A stretch of 64,000 nucleotides of DNA from Rariloculus sp963665575 (GTDB lineage: Bacteria > Pseudomonadota > Gammaproteobacteria > Steroidobacterales > Rariloculaceae). The notes beneath the pieces were generated by a model that searched no databases, was not told where the DNA came from, and was given only the letters and a program-made list of their open reading frames with translations. Position 1 is the stretch's first letter; each line of letters begins with the position of its first letter. The stretch lies in assembly GCA_963665575.2 (NCBI GenBank), contig CAXXDW010000005.1, positions 248,001 through 312,000 of the forward strand. The letters run 5' to 3'. Positions 17,210 through 26,697 of the stretch are shown piece after piece. The position numbers were made by a program, and so were the translations under genes.

Positions 17210-18985
17210 ATGCGGTTGATCAGGCGGACGAGACTTACGGCGGGAGGTGTGTCGCCACGGCGATTCGGGCACCTTGGCCTCGGACTTGCGCTCGCATTCG
17301 GCGGAGCTTCGTTCCTGACCGAGTCGGAGGCGCAGACGGACGCGCGGCTCTTCACGGTAATGAATCCCACGGGCATCGCGCCGCCGATCGAGCGCAGGGC
17401 CATGGCGCCGCGCCCGGAGAGCCTCGACGGCAAGACGATCTATCTCGTCGATGTAACGTTCAACGGCGGCGATCTGTTTCTCATGGAAATGGAGAAATGG
17501 ATGAAGGCCAACATGCCCGAAGTCAACGCGATCTATCGCGTCAAGCGGGGCGCCTACAGCCAGGACGATCCGGAACTGTGGCGGGAGATTCAGTCCGTCG
17601 ATGGCCTGATGGTGATGGCCATAGGCCATTGAAGCACCTGTGCGCCGGCGGTCGTCGGCCATGTTGCTGAAGTCGAAGCGAACTACGGTATCCCCGCAGT
17701 CGGAGTCATCGTCGATGCCCTGACGGATCTCGTCCACGACAAGGCGCTGGAGGAGGGCATGCCCGCGTTGCGGCTTGCGTTCACGCATACGCCGGTCGGG
17801 GGCAAGACGCCCGACGAGCTTGCCGAGTACATCGCCGGTTACGATCCGGTCCACAAGATCCCCCTCATGGAGGAGATCGTTGGCCACCTGACCCGGCCCC
17901 TCAAGGACGAGGAGCTGACGACCGGGATCTTCGAACGCACGAAGCGAGAGTTCATCGGTCCGGACACGCGGGAAAACCTGCAGCGCTACTTCGATGACAG
18001 GTTCTGGAGCGACCAGTTGCCGATCATCATGCCGACGCAGGAGCGCGTCGATGCAATGCTCGCAGGGACCTCGCGCGATCGCGACGAGGTCATTGGCCGG
18101 ATGCGCGTCACGGGCACGCGCGAGGCCTGGGAGTACACGGTCGAGACGACCGCGATCAACGCGGTCATGGCCGGCGCAAGGCCTGAGCATTTTCCGGCAA
18201 TTCTCGCGCTTGCAGGCACCCGGACCAACGCGCGCTCGAGTTCGACTTCGTCGATGACGGCCATGGGCGTATTCAACGGCCCGATCGTCGACGAACTGCT
18301 GCTCAATTCCGGAACCGGCGCGCTCGGTCTGTACGACAACGCCGGTGCTCTGATCGGGCGTGCCTGGGGCTTGCTGTCCGGGAACGTCACGGGCGGTTCG
18401 GTGCCCGGCCACACCTATCTCGGCGTGCAGGGCAATCCGATGAGCGCGGTTCCGGCCGTGTTCGCCGAGAATGTCGACGGGCTGCCCGAAGGCTGGGATC
18501 CCCTGCATGTGCAGAAGGGCTTCGCCAGCGACGAGAGCGTCGTCAGCACGTTCTCCGGCTGCCAGAGCCAGAACACGATGATGGTCCTGCGCGACGAGGA
18601 CTGGGAGTGGGTGCTGCAGCGCTTCATCGGCGGTCTCGGTCCGCCGAACCGCGGCTCCAAGATGCTGCTGATCGACCCGGCCGTAACGGCGCCGTTCCTG
18701 CGGTTCGGCTTCGACTCGAAGGAGAAGCTCATCGACTGGGTCAAGCAGAACATCACGACGCCGAAGTACCACTACTGGCTCGACCAGGAGGTCATCAACT
18801 ACAAGCTCGGACCGGCCCGCGCCGGCAGAGAGCCCTACGCGACGTGGTTGGGCCTGCCCGATGACGCGCCGATCCCCTACCTCGAGAGGGTCGAGGTCGT
18901 CGTCGTCGGCGGCAGCGGCAACATCAGGTGGAGCGTCAACGAGTGCGGCTACAGCAGGAGCGTGGCCGTCGACGACTGGCGCTAG
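17210..18985 (+). CDS. UGSC family selenoprotein (in-frame TGA read as Sec141)
   Basis: The frame is open from ATG 17210 to 18985 apart from one TGA at 17630-17632. Read as selenocysteine, the product is 591 residues with MAIGH-U-STCAPAVVGH, a UxxC site. This matches the UGSC-like family, in which a U/C-G-S-C motif lies after a short alpha/beta segment. Flanking motifs fit: LDGKTIYLVDVTFNGGD, VKRGAYSQDDPELW and NYGIPAVGVIVDAL. The N-terminal basic and hydrophobic stretch looks like a twin-arginine or Sec signal. AGAGGGGG lies 7 bases before 17210 (an ATG at 17204 is too close). A hairpin at 17644-17659 is well placed for a SECIS element. The chemistry of this family is not established. Confidence 0.85.
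17644..17659 (+). other. bSECIS-like hairpin in UGSC gene
   Basis: GCCGGC pairs with GTCGGC (6 bp, one G-U) around the tetraloop GGTC, starting 12 bases after the TGA, so the loop begins 17 bases beyond it. The loop sequence GGUC is also found in the E. coli fdhF SECIS loop. Confidence 0.6.
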
Positions 18986-19023
18986 CGAGACTCGCGTCGA
19001 ATTGAGGCAAGTCAGAGTGCGAA

Positions 19024-19056
19024 GCGGCCACTCGCGGGGTTCCCGCGAGTGGCCGC
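19024..19056. terminator. Strong bidirectional terminator hairpin
   Basis: A perfect 15-bp stem (GCGGCCACTCGCGGG and its complement) with loop GTT, followed on the plus strand by GTCAGGTTTT. It lies between the convergent UGSC and MFS genes and can serve both. Confidence 0.8.
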
Positions 19057-19074
19057 GTCAGGTTTTGGACGCGA

Positions 19075-20454
19075 TCAGGTGCTTGCAGCCGAGGGTTGCA
19101 GGTCCGCAACCTCCGACTTTTCGCTTTCCGTCTCTGCCGGGATCGCCTTCTCGGGCTTGAGCTTCAGCAGCAGCAGAAGTCCGGCGGCGACAAGCGAGCC
19201 GACCGACATGACGATCGCGACGGTCGGCAGACCGACGCCGCCCTCGAACAGGAAGCCCGCGATGATCGGAGCGAGCACGGAGCCGCCGCGCCCGACGCCG
19301 ATCGCAAAGCCCGTGCCGAATGCCCGGACATGCGTCGGAAACGCCCGGGCGAAGAGCGCGTAGAGTCCGACGATCGCGGCGTTCGTGAAGAAGCCGGCGA
19401 ACGCGCTGATCATCGACAGCCGCTCGAGATCGGCGGGCGACCGTCCGAAAATGGTGACGAGGACCGTCGACAGCACCAGCGCGCCGATCGTCAATCCCTT
19501 GACGCCGAACCGCAGCGTCAGGAACGCGAGCACCGCGCCGCCCGTGGCGCCGCCTACGTTGGTCCAGACCAACACGCTTCCGGCCTGAGAGATGTCGAAG
19601 CCCATGCGGACGACGATCTCCGGTATCCACTTGACGATGAAATAGAACGTCGTGATGTGCAGGAAATACGCCATGGTCAGCAGCACGGTAATCCTGACCA
19701 GCGTCGGCGAAAAGATATCGCCGATCGAACGCTTGCGCTCTTCGAGCTTCACCTCCGGCAGCGCTGCGATGGCCTCATGTCCCATGCGCCTGAGCGTCGC
19801 GTTGATCTGTTCGAGCGCGCCCGCGGGCTGCTTGCGCGCGAGCCAGTGGATCGACTCCGGCACGAAGAGATAGACGAGCGGGATGAAAACCGCCGTGATC
19901 GCCGCGCCAAAGTAGAACACATAGCGCCAGTTTTCCTCGTTCCCCTGCAGCAATACTGCGACAATCATGCCGCCGACCACCGCCCCGATCGGGTAACCGA
20001 TCGACATGATCGAGACGGCGAAATCCCGCCGCCTGGTGCTTGAGAACTCGGCCGCGGTGGCGGTAATCGCCGCCAACATCCCGCCGATGCCAAGACCCGT
20101 CAGGACGCGCCAGATCGACAGATCGATCAGGCCGTAAACCTGCGTCGCCATGAACATGCCGAAGGTCATGAGCACGAGGCAGGCGAGAATCGTCTTGCGC
20201 CTGCCGATCTTGTCGGCCACGCCGCCGAGCAACAGCGAGCCGATCGCCATTCCGATCAGTTCCATCGACAACACGATGCCGAGCTCCGCCCGGTTGATGC
20301 CCCATTCCCTGGCAATTCCCGGCGATGCGAAGCTGATCGACAGCACATCGAAACCGTCGAGCGCGCACAGGCTGAGCGTCAGCGCAACGGCAACGATCTG
20401 CAGAAAACTCATCGGCGAATTGGCGATCGTGTCGCGCGGATCAGTCATATTCAT
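19075..20454 (-). CDS. MFS transporter, aromatic acid:H+ symporter type
   Basis: A 459-residue, 12-helix major facilitator. The N-terminal signature LCALDGFDVLSISFASPGI and the loop GGVADKIGRRKT between helices 2 and 3 match the aromatic acid:H+ symporter (AAHS) group, which imports benzoate-like acids. DGFD in helix 1 carries the acidic residues important in that group. FVPESIHWLARKQP marks the central loop. The start ATG at 20454 has AAGGGG about 15 bases upstream, a long gap. No aromatic degradation genes sit beside it, so the substrate is only inferred. Confidence 0.9.
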   Translation of the reverse strand: MNMTDPRDTIANSPMSFLQIVAVALTLSLCALDGFDVLSISFASPGIAREWGINRAELGIVLSMELIGMAIGSLLLGGVADKIGRRKTILACLVLMTFGMFMATQVYGLIDLSIWRVLTGLGIGGMLAAITATAAEFSSTRRRDFAVSIMSIGYPIGAVVGGMIVAVLLQGNEENWRYVFYFGAAITAVFIPLVYLFVPESIHWLARKQPAGALEQINATLRRMGHEAIAALPEVKLEERKRSIGDIFSPTLVRITVLLTMAYFLHITTFYFIVKWIPEIVVRMGFDISQAGSVLVWTNVGGATGGAVLAFLTLRFGVKGLTIGALVLSTVLVTIFGRSPADLERLSMISAFAGFFTNAAIVGLYALFARAFPTHVRAFGTGFAIGVGRGGSVLAPIIAGFLFEGGVGLPTVAIVMSVGSLVAAGLLLLLKLKPEKAIPAETESEKSEVADLQPSAAST

Positions 20455-20777
20455 CGTTGTTTTTCCATCCCCTTCGGTTCCGCGGGCGGCGGTTTGTGAC
20501 GCGCAAGCGTAGCATTTTCCGCGCAGATGCGTTGTTGTGCTTTTCGTCGGCCGGGATGTCTGGCTCGCGCGCTCGCTGCCGGTTTTCGCAGTCGCGCAAG
20601 GCCGGTCGGCCCTTGCGTGCCCGGATGCGAATTCGGCGCCGGGTGAGTGGACGGGTAGACGGCGACTCGATGTAGTGGCAACGCTGCAAAGCGTACGCAA
20701 ATGCCGCCGGCGCGCGAGCGCGACGCGCCCCGCAACGGGAGCCGTTCAGCCCCTCGCGATACGGTTCAGCGGCGCTG

Positions 20778-21383
20778 CTACGGCGTCACTGGGGCGCCGG
20801 TATCCGGATACCGTACAGACCTGAAGTTGTACTTCTGCCCGGCGATGGTGGCCTGGGCCATCAGACCGCCGATGGCCAGGGTGAAGACCCGCAAGCCGTT
20901 CTGATAGGTGCCGCTGGCGAGTGCCCGCCCGGCGCCCGAAGCGCCGACGGTCGCCTGGCTACCCTGGGTTCCTGACGACGTCTGGGCGCTGGCCGTGACG
21001 GCGACCGCGGATGCCGACGCGTCAAATTCGAAGTTCCCGCGCGTGAACTCGTCGTAGGCGAGGCGATCCTTGAAAAAGATGATCTGCCGATAAGCCTGTC
21101 CGCCGGCCTGCAGGCCGATCGAAACGTCGAGCAGACGGCTGAACCCGGTGACCTGTCCGTTGACATAGACCTGTCCCCGGCCGGTGGCCGCGCCGATACC
21201 CAGGCCGCCTCTGGCGATCGTGTTCCAGACGGCGAAGCCGTACGCCGAATCGAAGTACGGGCCCACCTCCGGAACCTGGCGAAACATCTCTATCGCGTCG
21301 GAAAAGTCCTCGACTTGCTGGGCGAACCCGGGGTTTGACGCAGCAACGAGCAACAGGGCGAGAATCCATTTTCTGGAAACCAT
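20778..21383 (-). CDS. SYLF domain lipid-binding protein
   Basis: A 201-residue exported protein of the SYLF/Ysc84 family, whose members bind phosphoinositides or other lipids. A signal peptide ends near GFAQQ (residue 22). Family features include AYGFAVWNTIARGGLGIGAATGRGQVYVNG, the lipid-binding core, and SIGLQAGGQAYRQIIFF. In the middle is a Ser/Ala/Thr-rich stretch (about 122-150), then the C-terminal strand AIGGLMAQATIAGQKYNF. AAGGAGG precedes the ATG at 21383. It is monocistronic. Confidence 0.9.
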   Translation of the reverse strand: MVSRKWILALLLVAASNPGFAQQVEDFSDAIEMFRQVPEVGPYFDSAYGFAVWNTIARGGLGIGAATGRGQVYVNGQVTGFSRLLDVSIGLQAGGQAYRQIIFFKDRLAYDEFTRGNFEFDASASAVAVTASAQTSSGTQGSQATVGASGAGRALASGTYQNGLRVFTLAIGGLMAQATIAGQKYNFRSVRYPDTGAPVTP

Positions 21384-21649
21384 AACGCCTCCTCCTTTAC
21401 GGACCGACTCCCACCGCAAGTCCGTGATCACGTGAAGTGCAAAACGTGCAAGCCGAGTTTACATGGATTTTGGGCGCGATCCGAGTCTGTGCAAGTATCG
21501 GGCGCGTTCGCTCGGCGGCTTGCGACGGCGCCGTACGGCCTGCACCATGGATCCGCAGGCGGGATCGGACGTTTGCAGGAGCGATAGCGCAATGGGTTGC
21601 GAAGCACCCGTCGCACATTGCGCCCGACGACCCTGATTGGAGGGGAGCC

Positions 21650-22672
21650 ATGTCGAGACGACGATTTCTCAAGACGTCAGCCGCTGTCGGCGCCGGCGCG
21701 GTCGCCACCGCGTGGAGCGGACCGCTGCTACGGGCGCAACGGCCGGCGGCGGACGGTCCCATTCGCATCGTCATGGGCGGATACGGCCCGCCGACGACGA
21801 GCTTCAGTCTCGCGCTCAAGCGCGTGGGCGACAGGCTCGAAGCGAATTTCGGCGACGAGATCGAGGTGCGCTACGTCTACAACATCCTGGATCTCGGTTA
21901 TCGGGCGCTCGATATCCTGTGGCTGGTGGAGCAGGGCGTGCTGACGCTCGGTTACCAGTCAAGCAGTTATCTGTCCGAGAGAATCTCCGATCTCGGCATC
22001 GTGGACCTGCCGTTTCTCTTCACCGACAACACGACCGCGCGCGCTGCGATGGACGGCGAACTGGGCCAGCATCTGACGGCCGCCATCGAGGCACGAACGG
22101 ACTTCCGGATCCTCGGCTACTTCGAGAACGGGCTGCGCCACATATCCAACCGGCTCAGACCCGTGCGCTCGCTCGCGGACCTTCAGGGCATGGCCATACG
22201 GGTGCTGCCGAGCCAGGTGCACGCGCGCGCCTTCGAATTGCTCGGCGCGAGTCCGGAAATCATGGACCTCACCGAAGCCATCGAGCGAATCATGGCGGGC
22301 ACGCTCGATGCCCAGGAGAATCCGTTTGCCAACACGGTGACGTATGGCGTTCACCAGTTCCACCGCTTTCACACCGCAAGCAGTCACTCCTACATTTCGC
22401 GTCCCATCTTTGTGCACCGTCAGACGTTCGACGCCTGGCCCGACGAGCTGCAGTCGGAGTTGCGGCTGGCGGTGAGCGACGCCGTGGAGTTTCAGCGCGG
22501 CCTCAAGGACGAAGAGGAGACGGCGGCGGCCGAGGCGATCCGCGAAGCCGGCGGCGAGATCCTCGAACTCGCGCCGGAGGAGGCTGCGGCTTTCATCGAC
22601 GCCGTGAGGCCGATATACGCCGAGGCTCGAAACCGGCACCCGCGCGAGTTGCTCGAACTCGCTGGTCTGTAA
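21650..22672 (+). CDS. TRAP transporter substrate-binding protein (DctP family)
   Basis: Periplasmic binding protein of a tripartite ATP-independent transporter. The Tat-type N-terminus SRRRFLKTSAAVGAGAVATAW indicates folded export. Family motifs include FSLALKRVGDRLE, VDLPFLFTD, GLRHISNR and the region ADLQGMAIRVLPSQVHARAFELLGA, with the conserved Arg that binds carboxylates. The 340-residue length is normal. The membrane subunits DctQ and DctM are not adjacent, so this is an orphan in the window. AGGGGAG lies 3 bases before the ATG. Confidence 0.92.
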   Translation: MSRRRFLKTSAAVGAGAVATAWSGPLLRAQRPAADGPIRIVMGGYGPPTTSFSLALKRVGDRLEANFGDEIEVRYVYNILDLGYRALDILWLVEQGVLTLGYQSSSYLSERISDLGIVDLPFLFTDNTTARAAMDGELGQHLTAAIEARTDFRILGYFENGLRHISNRLRPVRSLADLQGMAIRVLPSQVHARAFELLGASPEIMDLTEAIERIMAGTLDAQENPFANTVTYGVHQFHRFHTASSHSYISRPIFVHRQTFDAWPDELQSELRLAVSDAVEFQRGLKDEEETAAAEAIREAGGEILELAPEEAAAFIDAVRPIYAEARNRHPRELLELAGL

Positions 22673-22856
22673 TCGGCCCGTGTCAGTGTGCTCGCGCGGT
22701 GAACGGTCGATCCCGCGATCGTAGTGTCCGACACGGGAGAGTGATCTCGGTTCAGGCGGCGAGCGACCCCTCCGAGCGATCGCCGGGTGCGACTTCAATG
22801 ACCCCGGCCGACGACCGCCTGGTGCGGTCGCGGTGCCCGGGCAGCCTGTTCCCGAG

Positions 22857-23735
22857 TCAGTTCACGATATTGATCGGATACGGTTGCGGCGCAACGGCTG
22901 GCACAAGCGGGCCCATCTGCTCGATCAGTGCGGCAAGCTCAGCGCGCCGATCATCGGGGCTGGGATGTGAGCTCAGGAACTCCGGCGGTCGCGATTCGCC
23001 CAGTGCCTCCATTTTGCGCCAAACGGTGACCGCGCCCGCGGGGTCGTAACCTGCACGCACCGCCAGTTCCATGCCCATGCGATCCGCTTCGGATTCGGCC
23101 GTGCGGCTGTTCGGCAGCGTGACAGCCACTTGCGCGGCAAGCGCAGCGGCGGAAAGGACCGCGGGGTTGTTGTCGTCGCGTTCCCGTGCGGCTGCCGCGA
23201 CGCCCAACTGGGTAAGCAGCGCGAGCGACATGCGTTCGGCGGTGTGATTGGCGATTGCGTGAGAAGCTTCGTGCCCCATGATGTGGGCCAACTCGTCGTC
23301 CGTCAGCGCGAGGCGTTCAATCAGGCCGCTGTAGACCGCCATCCGGCCGCCGGCCATGCACCAGGCGTTAACGGTCTCGGGGTCGTCGACGAGCGCGACG
23401 CTCCACCGCCAGTCGGCTGTGTGCGGATACCGCTGCACCGCTGCGGCGACCACGCGCCCGGTGATTTCCTCGACGCGCCGCTCGAGCGCCGGATCGTCGA
23501 GCAGCTTGTCGTCGTCGTCGAGCTCGCGCACCGTTTGAACATAGGCGCTTGCCGACTCCGCGATCGCAACCTCGGGCGAAACGATCATGAGCTGCCGCCG
23601 CCCGGTGGGGCTCGTGACGCACCCGGTCACGAACGCGAGCAGCACGACCAGCGCCCACGAGCGGCCGGAAACCGGGTTCCCGGCGCGCTTCGGGAGGAAA
23701 CGATCGAGTTGGAGCGAATTCGGGTCGAGTCTCAT
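22857..23735 (-). CDS. M48 family metallopeptidase lipoprotein
   Basis: A 292-residue zinc protease of the M48 (BepA/LoiP-like) type, tethered by a lipid at Cys39 (FVTGC). The zinc site HEASH is at His155-His159 in ELAHIMGHEASHAIANH, and the third-ligand region is ESEAD (214-218). It ends with the typical FLSSHPSPDDRRAEL. Such proteases maintain the outer membrane by degrading misassembled proteins. There are no TPR repeats, so it is the short form. The gene converges with the TRAP binding protein gene. Confidence 0.95.
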   Translation of the reverse strand: MRLDPNSLQLDRFLPKRAGNPVSGRSWALVVLLAFVTGCVTSPTGRRQLMIVSPEVAIAESASAYVQTVRELDDDDKLLDDPALERRVEEITGRVVAAAVQRYPHTADWRWSVALVDDPETVNAWCMAGGRMAVYSGLIERLALTDDELAHIMGHEASHAIANHTAERMSLALLTQLGVAAAARERDDNNPAVLSAAALAAQVAVTLPNSRTAESEADRMGMELAVRAGYDPAGAVTVWRKMEALGESRPPEFLSSHPSPDDRRAELAALIEQMGPLVPAVAPQPYPINIVN

Positions 23736-23981
23736 CGGGGCGGCGCCTCCTGAACGGTTTGCGGCGGCAGTTCGCACATTAGACAGCGTCGCGCCGATAT
23801 CTACTGCATCGGGAAGCTGCGGGCAAGCCCTGCGCGACCGGGTTTCGGCCCCGGACGATCAAGGCCGGACCGCGTCCGGCAGGCCGTCGCTGGCGAGGCG
23901 GCCTGTATCCTCGAAGCGCGACGTTGTCCGCGGGCTGCTACACTCGGGCGCAAACCGAATCGCTGCCGTGGGGACCCAATC

Positions 23982-25271
23982 ATGACGACGACTCCGAGAA
24001 ACGCGGGCCTGCTTGCGCCGCTGGCCGCTGCCCTGTTCGCAGTCACATTCGCCGGTATCGAAGCACGGGCGCAGGCCGTACCGAACTACATATTCGACCC
24101 CACCTGGCCGAACCCGTATCCGAACAACTGGAAGATCGGCGGCGTCACGGGGCTCGCCGTCGATGCCAATGACAATGTCTGGGTGCTGAACAGGCCCAAC
24201 GACCTCACGGCCATCGAGTTGCATGCCGAGCATTCGCCGCCGCTCGCCTTGTGTTGTGTCAGGCCGCCTTCGATGATTCACCTGGACAGCGACGGCAACG
24301 TCATCGGCTCGTTCGACGCGCCGCAGGGGCACGGCATGGATGTCGACAGCGAAGGGTTCGTCTACATCGGTCAGGACACGGTGCGCAAGTACGACCCGGG
24401 CACCGGAGAAGTCGTAGCCGAAGTGGCGCGCACGCCCGAGCGCGAGAACGGCGCGCCCGTCGGTTTGCGCCCGCCGCCGGGCCGCGCTCCGGGCGAAGGC
24501 GGCGTCGGTGCGGTGTACCGTTTCCTGCCTCAGTCAAGGGGGGCGGGCCCGGATGCCGCGGCGTTGGCCATGCGCGCGGAAGCGCGCGCGGCCTTCCGCG
24601 AGACGTATCCGCCCGAAACGCCGATGATCGTCGGCGGACTCGAGGAAATCCGCATCATCGAAGCGGACAACGAGATGTACGTGGCCGACAACTACCTCGG
24701 CGGGCGTGTGCTGGTCTTCGATCTGGACACCTTCGAGTTCAAGCGCGGCTGGGGCGCCTACGGCAAGCCGCTTGCGGATATCAGCACGGACGACGCCGAT
24801 CGCGAGTACACGCCGAACGGCCCGATGCCGCCCGAATTTGTCGGTCACCTGACACTCAATGTTTCAAACGACGGCCTCGTCTATGCGGCGGATCGCAATG
24901 CCAACCGGATCCACGTGACGACGAAGGAAGGCGAGTTCCTCGATGAGTTCGTCATCGCGCCGGGAACCGGTGTCGGCGGCTCGACGGGCGGCGTCGCCTT
25001 TTCGCCCGACCCGGAGCAGCAGTTCCTGTATATCTCCGATCTCACCAACAACCGTATCTGGTTCCTCGACCGTGCGAGCGGAGAACTCGTCGGCCAGATG
25101 GGCAACATGGGAGAGAACGGCGGCCAGTTCTTCGGCCTGCACATGATCGCCGTCGATTCCGAGGGCAACATCTACACGGGCGAGGTCTTCGCGGGCGAGC
25201 GCGTGCAGCGCTTCGTCCCCGCCGACAGCCCGAAGGGCCGCCTGCTCCAGCAACTGGCCGAGATGGACTGA
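23982..25271 (+). CDS. Secreted NHL-repeat beta-propeller protein
   Basis: A 429-residue secreted protein with a signal peptide (about 1-31, EARAQ). It is built from NHL-like repeats: GVTGLAVDANDNVWVLN, HGMDVDSEGFVYIGQD, LNVSNDGLVYAADRNANRI, GVAFSPDPEQQFLYISDLTNNRI and HMIAVDSEGNIYTGE. These form a six-bladed propeller like peptidylglycine lyases and other ligand-binding or lyase proteins. Cys-Cys occurs at about residues 88-89. No enzyme role can be assigned. It is alone, ending in the repeat-rich region before the converging DUF6152 gene. Confidence 0.9.
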   Translation: MTTTPRNAGLLAPLAAALFAVTFAGIEARAQAVPNYIFDPTWPNPYPNNWKIGGVTGLAVDANDNVWVLNRPNDLTAIELHAEHSPPLALCCVRPPSMIHLDSDGNVIGSFDAPQGHGMDVDSEGFVYIGQDTVRKYDPGTGEVVAEVARTPERENGAPVGLRPPPGRAPGEGGVGAVYRFLPQSRGAGPDAAALAMRAEARAAFRETYPPETPMIVGGLEEIRIIEADNEMYVADNYLGGRVLVFDLDTFEFKRGWGAYGKPLADISTDDADREYTPNGPMPPEFVGHLTLNVSNDGLVYAADRNANRIHVTTKEGEFLDEFVIAPGTGVGGSTGGVAFSPDPEQQFLYISDLTNNRIWFLDRASGELVGQMGNMGENGGQFFGLHMIAVDSEGNIYTGEVFAGERVQRFVPADSPKGRLLQQLAEMD

Positions 25272-25321
25272 GCCGTCCTGTCGAAGACGTCAGCGCAGGG
25301 GTACGGCTGCGCTCGTGTGGC

Positions 25322-25513
25322 GGGGAGGCGCTCTACCGCTCGCTTGAGACACGCGGTGAATACATCCGAAATACGCTTCGCGCGCGCGTCCTCTCAGGGT
25401 TGCGGGGAGGCGCACTACGGGCCGCTTGAAACACGCCGTGAATGCGTCCATGCAGGGTCCGCGCGCGCGTCCCTGCGCGCGAGGGTTTCAAGCGGCCCGC
25501 AGTGCGCCTCCCC
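25322..25513. repeat. 110-bp hairpin repeat, one whole and one half copy
   Basis: A complete copy at 25404-25513 has 29-base inverted ends (25404-25432 and 25485-25513, one mismatch) around a 52-base centre. A left half copy precedes it (25322 to about 25399). The same design and sequence recur at 34416-34525. Most of the 304-base gap between the convergent NHL and DUF6152 genes is this repeat. Confidence 0.9.
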
Positions 25514-25575
25514 TCGAGTTGTCGCGGATTGAGACTCGCTGTTGACGATGCGGCCGCACCGCTCCGAGGGGCGTG

Positions 25576-26607
25576 CTACTCGAACTGGAGATGGCGCCGT
25601 GCGGTTTCGGGGTCGCAGGGCAGTTCGGTGAATTCGTGCTCGGGGATCAGCGTGTAGCCGCCCTCGCGCGTCACGGGCTCCGTCAGGTAGACGGGGTCCT
25701 CGACCGTATACGACACGCGCTTCACGTAGCCGTCCGGCTCGAGCCAGTAGCGCTCGGTGATGCGTTTCTGGTCGCTCGAGTCGATGCCGCGTGTCAGGCC
25801 CCAGCGCGTCGGACTAAAGCCTGTCGTCTCGACGACGAGCGTGCCGTCGTCCTCGAAGTGCCCAACCGAGTAGCCAAGCACGTTGGGTTCGTAATCGGCG
25901 GGCGGTGCGGAGCCGTCGAGGTGGATGACGCGTGTCAGCGGCGACTGGTCTTTCTCGATGACGATGCGGCCCCCCTCGCGAATCCACAGATGCGTGTAGG
26001 GCGACAGGATCAGGCCGGGCATGCCCGTGGCTTCGCAGTCGAATGACGGGTTGCCGTCGGGATCGAACGCGTCGATTTGAGCCTGACCCGCCTCATTGAC
26101 TGGCCAGCCCGTTGGCGGCCCGAACCCGCCGACGAGCGCCTGGCGCAGCGTGCCGATCCGGTTCCAGTGGCCGGAGTGATCCGTCGAGCCCGCGAGCGGC
26201 CGCCGGCGCGGATTCCCGCCCTCGCTTTCCGGGATGCGGAACGAGTAGAAGGTCTCGCCGTCGGTACGCGTCACGCTGTCGAGGAGGCCGAATTTCCTGT
26301 CGGGGTCGCGATTCGGATTTGCGACGACGACGACGCGATCGCCAGCCTTGATCGTGTCTTCTGTCCAACCAAACCGCTTCAGGCCCCCGACGGAATGGCC
26401 CTCGTAGGTCCAGGTCGTCTCGCTGCCGTCGCTGTCGACGGCGAGCACTTCCATGTAGACGTGGGGACTGCGCCACGCGACTTCCGTGACCGTGCCCTCG
26501 AGCTCGAAGGTTTCGTCGAGCAAAAACGGTGCCCGTGAGTGGTGGGCGTGCGCTGCGATGGCCGCGAGCAGCAGGACGGTGGTACAGGTGATGTGCGTTG
26601 TTTTCAT
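25576..26607 (-). CDS. DUF6152 family exported protein
   Basis: A 343-residue exported protein: the signal peptide MKTTHITCTTVLLLAAIAAHA is followed by the DUF6152 start HHSRAPFLLDETFELEGTVTEVAWRSPH. The remainder (residues 130-343) is the extended region common to this group in metagenomic proteobacteria, with ITERYWLEPDG and VSYTVEDPVYL. The function is unknown. The family has a C-terminal lipocalin-like beta sheet. It follows the IorB gene by 90 bases on the same strand and may be cotranscribed with it. Confidence 0.85.
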   Translation of the reverse strand: MKTTHITCTTVLLLAAIAAHAHHSRAPFLLDETFELEGTVTEVAWRSPHVYMEVLAVDSDGSETTWTYEGHSVGGLKRFGWTEDTIKAGDRVVVVANPNRDPDRKFGLLDSVTRTDGETFYSFRIPESEGGNPRRRPLAGSTDHSGHWNRIGTLRQALVGGFGPPTGWPVNEAGQAQIDAFDPDGNPSFDCEATGMPGLILSPYTHLWIREGGRIVIEKDQSPLTRVIHLDGSAPPADYEPNVLGYSVGHFEDDGTLVVETTGFSPTRWGLTRGIDSSDQKRITERYWLEPDGYVKRVSYTVEDPVYLTEPVTREGGYTLIPEHEFTELPCDPETARRHLQFE

Positions 26608-26697
26608 CGTTCCGGTCTCATGGAATTCAACTTGCAATGGCTTGTCGCGCCCCGGACTCCCGGGTTGTAGTTTGCACTGTTCTGTTCGCTTCGGGGC

